Positions 17,819-26,990 of a stretch of DNA of 64,000 nucleotides are shown one piece after another. The stretch spans positions 372,001 through 436,000 of the forward strand of contig NZ_CP051651.1 of NCBI RefSeq assembly GCF_012848175.1, in the 5' to 3' direction. The translations under genes and the position numbers were made by a program. This DNA comes from Xanthomonas campestris pv. badrii. GTDB lineage: Bacteria; Pseudomonadota; Gammaproteobacteria; Xanthomonadales; Xanthomonadaceae. The notes below the pieces were generated by a model. The model worked only from the letters and a program-made list of their open reading frames with translations. It was not told where the DNA came from and did no database searches. Every line of letters begins with the position of its first letter. Position 1 is the first letter of the stretch.

Positions 17819-18967
17819 ATGATTCGACGCACCCTGACCTGCCTGCTCACCCTCGGCCTTGTCGCCTGCGCGACCCAGCCCAGCCCTCCGTCCCCGCCGC
17901 CGGCGGCCAGTGCGCCCCCGGCCAAGCCGCCCGGTCCCCCTGTAGCGTCCGCAACGCCCGCCAGTGCTGCTGCCGAGGCGCCCGCCTTGCCGCCCGTGGA
18001 CCTGACCCCGGTACCGTTCGAGATCGCCCGCGCCAACTTCGTGCGTGACACCGCCGGCAAATACGGCATCGATGCAGCGCAGATCGAGGCGACCCTGGCG
18101 CAGGCACAGTTCAAGGACGCCATCGTCACCGCGATGTCGCGCCCGGCCGAACGGGTCAAGCCGTGGAACGACTACCGGCCGATATTCATCACCCAGGCGC
18201 GCATCGACGGCGGCCGCAAGTTCCTCGCCGAACACCGCGCCGAGCTGAGCAAGGTCGAAGCTGCCACCGGTGTGCCGGCGCAGGTGATCGTGGCCATCAT
18301 CGGGGTGGAAACCAGCTACGGCACCAACGCCGGCAAATACCGTGTGCTGGATGCGCTATACACGCTGGCGTTCCGTTATCCACGCAGCGGCGACCCGGCC
18401 AAGCTCGAGCGCGAAGTGCGCCGTGAACTGTTTTTCCGCGATGAACTCGGTCAATTGTTCGCGCTCGGCAAGGAAGAGCAACTCGACGTCACCGCGCTGA
18501 TCGGCAGCTACGCCGGTGCGATGGGCATGGGCCAGTTCATGCCATCGAGCTACCGCCAGTTCGGTGTCGATGGCGATGCCGACGGCAAGCGCAATCTGTT
18601 CACCGACTACAACGACGTGTTCGCCTCGATCGCCAATTACTTCGTCAAGAAGGGCGGCTGGGTGCGCGGCGGGCAGGTCGCCGTGCCGGCCACGCTGGCC
18701 GCCGGCCACGAAGAATTCAACCCCACCGACTGGTCGCCGGTGTACACGCTGGCCGACCTGTCGGCGCGCGGATATCACCCGGGCGCGCCGGTGGTGGCCG
18801 GCAGCACCGCCACCCCGATCAGCCTGGACGATGCCAACGGCAAGCAGTACTGGCTGGGCTTCCAGAACTTCTACGCAATCACCCGCTACAACATTTCCAA
18901 GATGTATGCGATGGCCGTGTTCCAGCTGTCCGAGGCCATCGCCGGCAAGGAGTTACCACCGGCATGA
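17819..18967 (+). CDS. mltB: Membrane-bound lytic murein transglycosylase B
   Basis: This 382-residue lipoprotein has lipobox LVAC (Cys17) and a Pro/Ala linker up to about residue 65. The GH103/SLT-like domain has catalytic Glu164 in GVETSYGTNAG, and the downstream motifs GAMGMGQFMPSSYRQF and DVFASIANYFVKKGGW are typical of MltB. It cleaves the MurNAc-GlcNAc bond to form 1,6-anhydro ends, acting from the outer membrane. The gene overlaps rlpA by 4 bp (ATGA), and a D,D-carboxypeptidase gene follows, forming a wall-remodelling group. Confidence 0.95.
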   Translation: MIRRTLTCLLTLGLVACATQPSPPSPPPAASAPPAKPPGPPVASATPASAAAEAPALPPVDLTPVPFEIARANFVRDTAGKYGIDAAQIEATLAQAQFKDAIVTAMSRPAERVKPWNDYRPIFITQARIDGGRKFLAEHRAELSKVEAATGVPAQVIVAIIGVETSYGTNAGKYRVLDALYTLAFRYPRSGDPAKLEREVRRELFFRDELGQLFALGKEEQLDVTALIGSYAGAMGMGQFMPSSYRQFGVDGDADGKRNLFTDYNDVFASIANYFVKKGGWVRGGQVAVPATLAAGHEEFNPTDWSPVYTLADLSARGYHPGAPVVAGSTATPISLDDANGKQYWLGFQNFYAITRYNISKMYAMAVFQLSEAIAGKELPPA

Positions 18968-20337
18968 ACAGCATTGCAGGCCACAAGTGGCTGATTCCGA
19001 TGGCACTGATGCTGGGCCTGGCGGCCTGCAGCAGCGCACCGAAGAAAGGGGCCGGCAGCACCGGTAGCGGCGCGATCAAGGGGGTGAAGGTCGATGGCAA
19101 GGGACCGGCGTATGTCGCCACCGGATGCCCCTCCACCTCGCCGTATGCGGCGGCCAAGGAAGACCCGTCCACGCGCGGCGATTACACCGCCGGCGGCCTG
19201 TACAAACCCGGCGTCAAGGACAGCACGCCGGACCACGTGCCCAACGTGGCCTGCATCCCCGAACCGCTGGTCACCAACGAGCCGCGCTCTGCGGTGGGCA
19301 ATCGCTCGCCGTATGAGGTGCTGGGCAAGCGCTACGTGGTGATGGACAGCCCCGGCGACTATGTCGAACGCGGCACTGCCTCGTATTACGGCAGCAAGTT
19401 CCACGGCCGGCTCACCTCCAACAAGGAGGTCTACGACATGTACGCCTTCACCGCCGCGCACAAGACCCTGCCGCTGCCAAGTTTCGCGCTGGTCACCAAT
19501 ACCGACACCGGCGATTCGGTGGTGGTGCGGGTCAACGACCGCGGCCCGTTCCACGACGGACGCGTGATCGATCTGAGCTACGCCGCGGCGGTCAAGCTGG
19601 GGATCACCGCCAAGGGCACCGGCAATGTGGAGGTGCGCGGGCTGACCGAAGCCGATAACGGCAACCTGCTGGCCAAGCGTCGCAGCGGCCAGCCGGCCTC
19701 CACGGCCGTTGCCACGGCGCGGCCTGCTGCGGGCAGTAGCCAGATCGATGGTCTGGTGCAGCGCCTGCCCACCCGCACCGTGCCGCCACGTGCGGCGGGC
19801 GCGGGTACGGTGGTTGCCGCGCCTGCCGCCACCTCGAATGGCGCTGCGGTCATCCCGGCCGGCGAACGGTGGCGCTATCGCGTGGCCGATTCGCGCCAGC
19901 CCGGTAATGCCGACAATTTCGATGCCTGGATGAAGGCGCAGGGCGTGCGTGTGGCCACTGGCAAGCCAGCCGCCGCCGCGCCGCGTCCGGCTGCTGTTGC
20001 ACCAGTCGCCGCTGCGGTGGTCAAGGCGCCGGAGCGCGCGCCTGCGCGCCCGGTCAAGGTCGATCCGGTTCCGGCCAGGGCGCCCAGCGCCGCCGAATCC
20101 GCGCTGGGCGACATCCTGTTGCAGGTTGCCAGTTTCGCCAGCCGCGAAAATGCCAATCGCGCGCTGTCGCAGCTGGCATCGGCCGGCATTGCCGGAGCCA
20201 GCGTCAGCGATATCGTCAGCGGCGGGCGTACCCTGTGGCGCTTGCGCGTCAATGCACGCGATCACGCCAACGCGTCCGAAATCGCGCAGCGCATTGCCGG
20301 TCTGGGCTTCGGGCGCCCGCAAATCGTCGCCAACTGA
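18964..20337 (+). CDS. rlpA: Septal ring lytic transglycosylase RlpA (DPBB plus SPOR)
   Basis: This 457-residue lipoprotein has lipobox LAAC (Cys22). The double-psi beta-barrel domain (about residues 135-220) contains GTASYYGSKFHGRLTSNKE and VRVNDRGPFHDGRVIDLS, including the catalytic Asp and the conserved His. A long Ala/Pro linker leads to a C-terminal SPOR domain (about 378-457, LLQVASFASRENANRALSQL) that binds denuded glycan at septa. RlpA cleaves naked glycan strands during cell separation. It is translationally coupled to mltB. Confidence 0.94.
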   Translation: MNSIAGHKWLIPMALMLGLAACSSAPKKGAGSTGSGAIKGVKVDGKGPAYVATGCPSTSPYAAAKEDPSTRGDYTAGGLYKPGVKDSTPDHVPNVACIPEPLVTNEPRSAVGNRSPYEVLGKRYVVMDSPGDYVERGTASYYGSKFHGRLTSNKEVYDMYAFTAAHKTLPLPSFALVTNTDTGDSVVVRVNDRGPFHDGRVIDLSYAAAVKLGITAKGTGNVEVRGLTEADNGNLLAKRRSGQPASTAVATARPAAGSSQIDGLVQRLPTRTVPPRAAGAGTVVAAPAATSNGAAVIPAGERWRYRVADSRQPGNADNFDAWMKAQGVRVATGKPAAAAPRPAAVAPVAAAVVKAPERAPARPVKVDPVPARAPSAAESALGDILLQVASFASRENANRALSQLASAGIAGASVSDIVSGGRTLWRLRVNARDHANASEIAQRIAGLGFGRPQIVAN

Positions 20338-20346
20338 GCGCCCCGG

Positions 20347-20376
20347 CCGTGCCTGCCAGATCAGTGGCGGGCACGG
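20347..20376 (+). terminator. Possible terminator hairpin after rlpA
   Basis: CCGTGCCTGCC and GGCGGGCACGG form an 11-bp stem with one mismatch and an 8-base loop, 10 bp after the rlpA stop. Only a short TT follows, so factor-independent termination is doubtful. Confidence 0.35.
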
Positions 20377-20592
20377 TTGCAACCAGCCGCCGCAACCACA
20401 CCCTTCTGCCACCGCCCGCGGTTGTTTGCTCCGTACGCCCTGTCGGATCGCCGCCCAAGCCGGCATGGCGCCACCCGCCGTGATCGCTGAACTGCGCGGG
20501 CGCCTGCGTGGCCTGATGCGTCGCCCTCATTGCTGCAGCGCTTTACAATTTCGCATTACCCAGCCTTCGGGCCCGTCAGGAGTCGTTCTTCA

Positions 20593-21807
20593 ATGAAATT
20601 CCGCTTCGCCGCCGCTGCCGTGGCCACGTTTGCCTTCGGCCTGGTTTGCGCCCAGACGCCCGCGCCGCAGCCGACCCCCGCTGCGGCCGCCGCGCCTGCT
20701 GCCCCGGCTGCATTGCCGGTTCCGCCCGCGCCCGCGCCGGCCGTCTCCAAGTCCTGGATCCTGATGGACTACGCCACCGGACAGGTGCTGGCCGGTGAAA
20801 ACATCCACCAGCAACTGGCGCCGGCCTCGATCACCAAGGTGATGACCTCCTATGTGGTGGCCGCCGAGATCAAGAACGGCAAGGTCACCCGCGACGACCA
20901 GGTCATGATGAGCGAGCGCGCCTGGCGCGAAGGTGGCGCAGGCACCGATGGCAGCTATAGCGGTTTCCCGGTCAACCAGACCGCGCGTCTGGAAGACATG
21001 GAAAAGGGCATGGCGATCCAGTCCGGCAACGATGCGGCGATCGCACTGGCCGAGCATGTGGCCGGCAGCGAAGAAGCCTTCGCCTCGCTGATGAACAGCT
21101 ACGCCGCCAAGATCGGCATGAAGAACTCGTACTTCGTCAACGCGCATGGTCTGAGCGCCGAAGGCCACCATTCCACTGCCTACGATCTGGCCCTGCTGGG
21201 CCGCGCGATGGTGCGCGATTACCCGGAAACCTACGCCTACAACAAGATCAAGGAATTCCAGGTCGGCAGCATCAAGCAGAACAACCGCAACCTGCTGCTG
21301 TGGCGCGACCCGGCCGTGGACGGCATCAAGACCGGCCACACCTCCGAAGCCGGCTACTGCCTGCTGAGCTCGGCCAAGCGTGGCGACCAGCGCCTGATCG
21401 CGGTGGTCATGGGCGACAGCTCCGAGCGCCAGCGTGCCGACGACAGCCTGGCGCTGCTCAACTGGGGCTTCCGCTTCTTCGAGACCCACAGCCTGTATGC
21501 ACCGGGCAAGGTCGTGACCAAGCAGAAGGTCTGGAAGGGTGCGCAGGACGAAGTGCAGCTGGGCGTGGCCCAACCGCTGCTGGTCAGCCTGCAGCGCGGC
21601 CGCTACAACGACCTCAAGCCCAGCATGGACGTAGCCAAGAACCTGCAGGCGCCCATCAAGAAGGGCCAGCAGGTCGGCACCGTCAAGGTCAGCCTGGACG
21701 GCAAGCTCATCGCCCAGGCTCCGCTGGTCGCCATCAACGCAGTGGAAGAAGGCGGTTTCTTCAAGCGCCTCTGGGATGCGTTCTGGATGTGGTGGGAATC
21801 TGAGTGA
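20593..21807 (+). CDS. dacC: D-alanyl-D-alanine carboxypeptidase (PBP5/6 type)
   Basis: This 404-residue protein has a signal peptide (residues 1-20, ending VCA) and an Ala/Pro-rich linker (22-50). The S11 peptidase domain contains SITK (Ser79-Lys82), SGN (144-146) and KTG (246-248). A beta-rich domain and an amphipathic C-terminal membrane anchor (FFKRLWDAFWMWWESE) follow. It trims the terminal D-Ala from stem peptides. AGGAG at 20578-20582 supports the start. Its transcription terminator is split by the neighbouring insertion sequence. The symbol is by similarity; dacA is equally possible. Confidence 0.93.
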   Translation: MKFRFAAAAVATFAFGLVCAQTPAPQPTPAAAAAPAAPAALPVPPAPAPAVSKSWILMDYATGQVLAGENIHQQLAPASITKVMTSYVVAAEIKNGKVTRDDQVMMSERAWREGGAGTDGSYSGFPVNQTARLEDMEKGMAIQSGNDAAIALAEHVAGSEEAFASLMNSYAAKIGMKNSYFVNAHGLSAEGHHSTAYDLALLGRAMVRDYPETYAYNKIKEFQVGSIKQNNRNLLLWRDPAVDGIKTGHTSEAGYCLLSSAKRGDQRLIAVVMGDSSERQRADDSLALLNWGFRFFETHSLYAPGKVVTKQKVWKGAQDEVQLGVAQPLLVSLQRGRYNDLKPSMDVAKNLQAPIKKGQQVGTVKVSLDGKLIAQAPLVAINAVEEGGFFKRLWDAFWMWWESE

Positions 21808-21826
21808 AAAAAAGCCGGCGAAAGCC
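21807..21826 (+). terminator. Left half of the carboxypeptidase-gene terminator, interrupted by an IS
   Basis: AAAAAAAGCCGGCGAAAGCC starts in the stop codon. The ascending arm and the GAAA loop are present, but the closing arm lies beyond the insertion, at 23224-23243. Rejoined without one copy of the 10-bp duplication, the site reads A7-GCCGGC-GAAA-GCCGGC-T7, a textbook Rho-independent terminator. Confidence 0.85.
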
Positions 21827-21866
21827 CAATGCCAGTCAGTTAAGCCCCGAGGGGAGCTGATCCAGT

Positions 21867-21900
21867 AAAAAGGGAACGTGTTCAACACGTTCCCTTTTTT
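21867..21900 (+). terminator. Strong hairpin with T-run inside the IS, upstream of the transposase
   Basis: AAAAAGGGAACGTGTT and AACACGTTCCCTTTTT are perfect 16-bp arms around one C, and the structure ends in six T residues, five bases before the transposase start. It can stop transcription entering from the host gene and also occlude the ribosome site in longer transcripts. Both effects are known protections against impinging transcription in IS10/IS50-like elements. Its symmetry allows termination in both directions. Confidence 0.8.
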
Positions 21901-21905
21901 GCTTG

Positions 21906-23210
21906 ATGAGCCTGTTTGCGAGCGCTCTGCGCGAGACGTTACCGCGAGTCCCTGATCGACTCGACCAACTCAGCACATTGATAGAGCCGGCCTGGATCGA
22001 GCAGGCGCTGGCGACTAGCGGCAAGGCGTCGATCCGGCGGCGCAAGCTGCCGGCCGAACATGCCGTGTGGCTGGTGATCGGACTGGCGCTGTTTCGTGAC
22101 CGACCACTGTGGCAGGTGGTGCAGCAGCTCGATCTGAGCCTGGACGCACAAGCGCTGCCCGCGCCGAGTGCCAGCGTGCAGGCCCGCCAGCGCCTGGGAG
22201 AAGAACCCCTGGCCGAACTGTTCGGTCTATTGACCCGGGCCTGGAGCCGCACACCGGTGGATACGCAGCGGCCACTGCGCGTGCTGGCGGTGGACGGCGT
22301 GGTCTGGGCAGCACCGGACACTGCGGAGAATCGAGCCGACCTCGGCAGCTGCAGCAACCAGCATGGTCCCTTGTCCTGGCCGCAGATTCGCGCCACCTGC
22401 CTGATGGATACCCACAGCCACGAGCTGCTCGACGCCAAGCTCGGCGGCATGGACTGCGGTGAACTGAGCCTGGCGGCGCAGCTGCAGGGCCAGGACCACT
22501 CGGTGACGCTATTTGACCGAGCGTACTTCTCGGCCGCGTTCCTGCTGGACTGGCAGGCTGCGGGCACGCAGCGTCACTGGCTGATGCGGGCCCGGGACAA
22601 CCTGCGCCATGAGATCGTCGAACAACTCGCGCCCGGCGATGCACGCATCCGCATGCCGGTCTCGCCACAAGCGCGCAAGGCACGTCCGGAATTGCCCAGC
22701 CACTGGCAGGCGCGCCTGATCGAGGTCAGCGTAGGTGGGCGGCTACGGCGCTTCATCACCTCGTTGCCGTGTCCCCACACGCATCCAGCCCATGCCTTGG
22801 CCGAGCTCTATCGCCAGCGCTGGGAGATCGAGTTGGGATTCCGCGAGATCAAGCAGTCGCTGCAGGAGGGCGAACCGGTACTGCGCAGCAAGCAGCCCGC
22901 GCTGGTGCGCCAGGAACTGTGGGGCGTGCTGATCGCCTACACACTGCTGCGGCGCTGGATGCGAGAGATGGCCGCTCACGCCAAGGTGGAGCCCCAGCGC
23001 ATCAGCTTCCACACAGCCAGCTATGCCATCGTCAACCTGCTGGCGGTCCCGAGCCTGGATTCGGCGGGCACCCTGCCCAGGCAACTGACGGCCTTGTTGG
23101 CACAGTCCAGGCACTTCGTGCTGCCACCACGCCGCACCGAACGAAGCTTCCCCAGAGTCGTCAAGAACCGCACTTCGAAGTTTCCTACGAAAAATGCCAA
23201 TCAGCGTTAA
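21906..23210 (+). CDS. IS4-family transposase
   Basis: This is a 434-residue DDE transposase. An N-terminal IS4 domain (about residues 1-110, RRRKLPAEHAVWLVIGLALF) is followed by the catalytic core. The first Asp is in LAVDGVVWAAPD, the second in TLFDRAYFSAAFLLDW, and the Glu in the YREK signature YRQRWEIELGFREIKQSL. The frame is intact. The ATG at 21906 sits directly after the hairpin; an in-frame TTG precedes it. The TAA stop uses bases of the right inverted repeat. Confidence 0.93.
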   Translation: MSLFASALRETLPRVPDRLDQLSTLIEPAWIEQALATSGKASIRRRKLPAEHAVWLVIGLALFRDRPLWQVVQQLDLSLDAQALPAPSASVQARQRLGEEPLAELFGLLTRAWSRTPVDTQRPLRVLAVDGVVWAAPDTAENRADLGSCSNQHGPLSWPQIRATCLMDTHSHELLDAKLGGMDCGELSLAAQLQGQDHSVTLFDRAYFSAAFLLDWQAAGTQRHWLMRARDNLRHEIVEQLAPGDARIRMPVSPQARKARPELPSHWQARLIEVSVGGRLRRFITSLPCPHTHPAHALAELYRQRWEIELGFREIKQSLQEGEPVLRSKQPALVRQELWGVLIAYTLLRRWMREMAAHAKVEPQRISFHTASYAIVNLLAVPSLDSAGTLPRQLTALLAQSRHFVLPPRRTERSFPRVVKNRTSKFPTKNANQR

Positions 23211-23223
23211 CTGACTGGCATTG

Positions 23224-23243
23224 GGCGAAAGCCGGCTTTTTTT
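23224..23243 (+). terminator. Right half of the carboxypeptidase-gene terminator, separated by the IS
   Basis: GGCGAAAGCCGGCTTTTTTT begins with the second copy of the 10-bp target duplication and supplies the descending arm and T7 tract. Because the duplication repeats part of the stem, this half can still form a GGC/GCC-limited hairpin with DNA inside the IS end. Termination efficiency for transcripts leaving the IS is unclear. Confidence 0.8.
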
Positions 23244-23331
23244 GGAATCGAGAATGGGGAATCGGGAATCGGTGAGCCAGAGCACAGCCTTTGCTTTTGC
23301 GATTCCCCATTCCCTATTCTCGATTCCCAGC
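23244..23331. repeat. GATTCCC-type inverted repeat
   Basis: The left arm GGAATCGAGAATGGGGAATC is matched by CGATTCCCCATTCC...TTCTCGATTCC near 23300-23328, with about 40 bp between the arms. It lies between the IS and the convergent lpxR-like gene, and resembles the copies at 5640 and 10535. Confidence 0.75.
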
Positions 23332-23333
23332 CC

Positions 23334-24395
23334 TTAGAGCATCCGACTGATCGTGAAACTTCCATACACCGGCGTCTCGCGCTGGGTCTCGAATTCGCGG
23401 GTGCGGTGGTAGCGGGCGAGGGCGAATTTCCAGCGGCCGTACATGATGGCCAGGCCGTAACCGACATCGCCCACAAACGGGCGCTTGTCCACGCTGTGGC
23501 TGTTGCGGAAGGTGTTGCCGTCCAGGGTGATGTCGCGGATCACCCAGCGTGCGTCGGTGGTCACGAACAGATGCCCCGACCAGCCGCTGGCGCGACCCAG
23601 GCGGCTGGGTGCGGTGTTCTCGCCGGCCGGGCGGGTGGGGGTGCTGCCGAAGTCATCGGGCAGTTTCCAGCCAAACCGTGCTTCGCCACCGGCGTTCAGG
23701 TGCGTGGCCATATTGCCCACCGCGCCGCCCCAGTGAGAGATGAAATCCCACCCGAAGCCATCGGCGTTGCCGCTGGCATCGGCCGGCCAGCGGCGCATGC
23801 GCTCGTGGACCAGGTTGATCAGTGGCTCGTTGTGCAACTGGTTGTCCCAGCCCTGGAATTTTTCGTCGCCCAGCACATCGTGGATTGCATCCTGGGCCTC
23901 CTGCGCGAAGGCCCAGGGGCCGACCACGCCGACCTGCAACTGGGTGGTTCGCAAGTGCGCATCGTTACGCGCGTTGTAGCCGAAACTGGCCAGCAAAATG
24001 CCTGCGTAGGGGCGATCGTCCGGGATCACGTCGCGACGGGTGAAATCGGTCGGGGTGTAGATCGCCTGTCCGATCGAGAACACCATGTTCTGCTGATCGA
24101 ACTCGCCCGGATGCAGGCGTTCCAGATAGCTGTTCACCCAGCGCGCGGTGCGCGGCAGGCAGGGGTCATCGGTGTAGTCCACCAGATTGGGCGACACCAG
24201 GGTCAGCACCGCGCCGTTGGAATAGCCCTGGTCCTGGTCCTCCCCCCCGAACAGGTCGTTATCGACGCGGAAATTCACCGCCGGTGGCGTACGCCCCAGT
24301 CGGCTGGAGTCGCATTGATCCGCCGCCAGGGCGGGCATCGACAACCCGGTGAAAGAAAGCAGCAGGGCAGCAGACAACGCGCGCGGTCGGAGCAT
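23334..24395 (-). CDS. LpxR-family outer membrane lipid A deacylase
   Basis: This 353-residue protein has a clear signal peptide (ending PALA, about residue 24). It carries the conserved motifs of the DUF2219/LpxR family: VNFRVDNDLFGG near the mature N-terminus, DQGYSNGAVLT, DDRPYAGILLASFGYN, and KFQGWDNQLHNEP with the family His. The C-terminal strand ends SFTISRML. LpxR of Salmonella removes the 3'-acyloxyacyl group of lipid A at the outer membrane in a calcium-dependent way. Whether this homologue has the same regioselectivity cannot be read from the sequence. Monocistronic, and divergent from ybeD. Confidence 0.85.
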   Translation of the reverse strand: MLRPRALSAALLLSFTGLSMPALAADQCDSSRLGRTPPAVNFRVDNDLFGGEDQDQGYSNGAVLTLVSPNLVDYTDDPCLPRTARWVNSYLERLHPGEFDQQNMVFSIGQAIYTPTDFTRRDVIPDDRPYAGILLASFGYNARNDAHLRTTQLQVGVVGPWAFAQEAQDAIHDVLGDEKFQGWDNQLHNEPLINLVHERMRRWPADASGNADGFGWDFISHWGGAVGNMATHLNAGGEARFGWKLPDDFGSTPTRPAGENTAPSRLGRASGWSGHLFVTTDARWVIRDITLDGNTFRNSHSVDKRPFVGDVGYGLAIMYGRWKFALARYHRTREFETQRETPVYGSFTISRML

Positions 24396-24659
24396 GGAGG
24401 GCCTGGGGGAGTAGAGGGACTAGGTTCAGCAAAGGTGCCTTCCACCACTGCTGCGCCGCGTGAAGTTCGTGCGGCAACGGCAAATTGTCTGTCGAGTTCG
24501 GTCGCAGGAATTGGCGCGCTGCTGCATAGGTGTGTCCGGCTGAGTGACCTAATCGCGCGCGTCGGCCCCTGCATCAGATTCGCTGTGATGAGTGGCAAGA
24601 TACCCGCAGCAATCTCCAGTGGACTTGGGTTTGCCCTCCACCGGCCCGATAATGGGGCG

Positions 24660-24938
24660 ATGGATATCAGCACCGACAACCCCGATCACGGCTTCCAGTT
24701 CCCCGGCACCTTCGAGCTCAGCGCCATGGGCGCGGCCGATCGTGGCCTGGAGACCGAGCTTCCGCGTCTGCTCGCTGCTACTGGCGTGGAGCTGCTGCAG
24801 GAGAGCGTCAGCTGGAAGCACTCTTCCAGCGGCAAGTATGTCTCGGTCAAGATCGGCTTCCGCGCCGAGAGCCGGGAGCAGTTCGACGCCGCGCACCAGG
24901 CGCTGCGCGACCATCCGGAAGTGAAGTGGACGCTGTAG
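24660..24938 (+). CDS. ybeD: YbeD/DUF493 family protein
   Basis: This 92-residue ACT-like small protein ([40 protein letters not shown]) is of the YbeD family. The gene commonly precedes lipB in proteobacteria, as here, and overlaps it by 13 bp. A regulatory role towards lipoate synthesis has been proposed for the family but is not shown. The 264 bp upstream, to the divergent lpxR-like gene, should contain the promoter. No sure -35/-10 is picked out. Confidence 0.9.
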   Translation: MDISTDNPDHGFQFPGTFELSAMGAADRGLETELPRLLAATGVELLQESVSWKHSSSGKYVSVKIGFRAESREQFDAAHQALRDHPEVKWTL

Positions 24939-25624
24939 CGGCCGAACCGGTCGTGGCTCCGATTGCCATCCCGCCGGCGCAGTTGCGCGACTTGGGTCAG
25001 CAGGACTACACCGCGGTGTGGCGTGCAATGCAGCGTTTCACAGATACGCGTGATGAGCACACCGCCGACGAGGTGTGGGTGGTCGAGCACGCGCCGGTGT
25101 TCACCCTGGGTCAGGCCGGCAAGCCCGAGCACGTGCTGGCGCCGGGCGGGATTCCGGTGCTGCAGGTCGATCGCGGCGGGCAGGTGACCTATCACGGCCC
25201 TGGCCAATTGGTGGTCTACCCGCTGCTGGACCTGCGCCGGCTCAAGATCGGCGTGCGCGATTACGTGTGCAGGATCGAGCAGGCGCTGATCGACACGCTG
25301 GACGAGTGGAACATCGTGGCCGAGCGTCGCGACGGCGCGCCCGGCGTCTATGTGGGCGCAGCCAAGATCGCCGCACTCGGCATCCGGGTGCGCCGTGGCT
25401 GCACCTTCCACGGGTTGTCGTTCAACGTGGCGATGGACCTGGAGCCGTTCCACCGCATCAACCCCTGTGGCTACCAGGGTCTGCAGGTGACCTCGGTGCT
25501 AGACTTGGGTGGCCCTTCCGGGATGGACGCCGTCAAGGCGGTGCTGCTCGAGCAACTGGCGCGCCAGTTCGGCCTCGTGCTGCAGCCCGTTTCCGCATTG
25601 CCCGACCTTTCGCTTCCGGCCTGA
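24926..25624 (+). CDS. lipB: Octanoyl-[acyl-carrier-protein] transferase LipB
   Basis: This 232-residue enzyme transfers octanoate from acyl carrier protein to lipoyl domains. The signature [17 protein letters not shown] is at about 83-99. The catalytic Lys is Lys147 in GAAKIAALG, and the catalytic Cys is Cys181 in [12 protein letters not shown]. The start is GTG at 24926, inside the end of ybeD. LipA, which acts next in the pathway, is encoded 14 bp downstream. Confidence 0.96.
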   Translation: MDAVAAEPVVAPIAIPPAQLRDLGQQDYTAVWRAMQRFTDTRDEHTADEVWVVEHAPVFTLGQAGKPEHVLAPGGIPVLQVDRGGQVTYHGPGQLVVYPLLDLRRLKIGVRDYVCRIEQALIDTLDEWNIVAERRDGAPGVYVGAAKIAALGIRVRRGCTFHGLSFNVAMDLEPFHRINPCGYQGLQVTSVLDLGGPSGMDAVKAVLLEQLARQFGLVLQPVSALPDLSLPA

Positions 25625-25638
25625 GCGCCCGTACCGTC

Positions 25639-26652
25639 ATGACCCAGCCTATCGCCCGTTCCATTCCCTTGCAGGTCGTCTCAGGCGACACCGCCGCGCC
25701 TGCGCCGCTGCAGACCGGCGTCAAGCAGATCGGTGGCGACAAGATCAATCGCTCGCCGGTGCAGTTCGTCGATGCACCGGTGCTGCGCAAGCCGTCGTGG
25801 ATCCGCGTGCGGATTCCGTCCGGCAACGCGGTGCAGAACCTCAAGGCCAAGCTGCGCGAAAACCGCCTGGTCACCGTCTGCGAAGAAGCCAGCTGCCCGA
25901 ACATCCATGAGTGCTTCAGTCACGGCACCGCCACCTTCATGATCCTGGGCGAGGTGTGCACGCGGCGCTGCTCGTTCTGCGATGTGGCACACGGCCGGCC
26001 CAAGCCGCCGGATGCGAGCGAGCCGGCCAGCCTGGCCGCCACCGTCGCCGACATGGGCCTGAAGTACGTGGTGGTGACCAGCGTGGACCGCGACGATCTA
26101 CGCGACGGCGGTGCGCAGCACTTCGTGGATTGCATCTCCGCCATCCGCGCCAGTGCGCCCAACACCCGCATCGAGATCCTGACCCCGGATTTCCGTGGCA
26201 AGGGCCGCATGGACCGCGCGCTGGAGATCCTGGCGCTCAGCCCGCCGGACGTGTTCAACCACAACATCGAAACCGTGCCGGACCTGTACCCGAATGTGCG
26301 CCCCGGTGCGGATTACCAGTGGTCGCTGACCCTGCTGCAGCGCTTCAAGGCGCAGCACCCGGCCATCGCCACCAAGTCCGGCATCATGCTCGGGCTGGGC
26401 GAAACCATGGAGCAGGTGCAGGCCACCTTGCGCGATCTACGCGCGCACGATGTGGACATGATCACGATTGGCCAGTACCTGCAGCCGACGCCGCACCACC
26501 ACCCGGTGATGCGCTACTGGACGCCGGAGGAATACAAGGCGCTGGAGGAGTACGGCAATGCGCTGGGCTTCAGCCACGTCGCATCGGGTCCGATGGTGCG
26601 CTCGTCGTACCACGCCGACCGGCAGGCTGCAGGCGCTGGCGTCGCTGCCTGA
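25639..26652 (+). CDS. lipA: Lipoyl synthase LipA
   Basis: This 337-residue radical SAM enzyme inserts two sulfurs into octanoyl-lipoyl domains. It has both iron-sulfur motifs: the auxiliary cluster [12 protein letters not shown] and the SAM cluster CTRRCSFC. The C-terminal region contains the conserved serine in [12 protein letters not shown]. The ATG at 25639 gives the expected length. It forms the lipoate synthesis unit with ybeD and lipB. Confidence 0.97.
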   Translation: MTQPIARSIPLQVVSGDTAAPAPLQTGVKQIGGDKINRSPVQFVDAPVLRKPSWIRVRIPSGNAVQNLKAKLRENRLVTVCEEASCPNIHECFSHGTATFMILGEVCTRRCSFCDVAHGRPKPPDASEPASLAATVADMGLKYVVVTSVDRDDLRDGGAQHFVDCISAIRASAPNTRIEILTPDFRGKGRMDRALEILALSPPDVFNHNIETVPDLYPNVRPGADYQWSLTLLQRFKAQHPAIATKSGIMLGLGETMEQVQATLRDLRAHDVDMITIGQYLQPTPHHHPVMRYWTPEEYKALEEYGNALGFSHVASGPMVRSSYHADRQAAGAGVAA

Positions 26653-26787
26653 GCGGCAGTATCGGTGGCCGGCATGTGATCGCCTTTGCCTGCTGCTGGT
26701 CGGCGCGGCCAGCACCAAGGCCGGATGTGCAATCGCGCATGGACGGCCGTGATACCGTTTCTACCACTATTGCTGGTTCGCCCGATT

Positions 26788-26812
26788 CGGCCCTGTGCAC
26801 CGCACGGGGCCG
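26788..26812 (+). terminator. Possible hairpin after lipA
   Basis: CGGCCCTGTGC-ACC-GCACGGGGCCG has 11-bp arms with one mismatch, 135 bp after the lipA stop, followed only by TCTTG. It may end the lipoate transcript. Nothing else is recognised in the 338 bp between lipA and the protease gene. Confidence 0.35.
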
Positions 26813-26990
26813 TCTTGCATCCGGCGGCGGCATCCAGCTGAGCGAGGTACGGTCTCGTTCACAATCCGATACAGGCCCGGCGCTAGGCTGATTCAGCCAG
26901 CGGATGACAACGCCAGCAACTTTCGGCACTGTCATGCTGTCTGATCCGATCACCGCCTTTCCTTATCGGCCCTGTGCCGAGAGCCATTCG

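Larger units (their letters stand above)
21827..23223 (+). mobile_element. Complete IS4-family insertion sequence, 1397 bp
   Basis: The terminal inverted repeats are CAATGCCAGTCAGTTAA at the left end and its exact complement TTAACTGACTGGCATTG at the right end (17 bp, perfect). A 10-bp target duplication, GGCGAAAGCC, flanks it at 21817-21826 and 23224-23233. One transposase gene (21906-23210) fills the element, and its stop codon lies within the right inverted repeat. An internal hairpin at 21867-21900 precedes the transposase. Perfect ends, an intact gene and a clean duplication point to a recent and possibly active copy. I do not assign an ISfinder name. Confidence 0.93.

Noticed and set aside
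23406..24659. Long upstream extension of the ybeD frame over the lpxR-like gene
   Set aside because: The extension is antisense to a well-supported outer membrane protein gene. Family length and similarity place the start at 24660.
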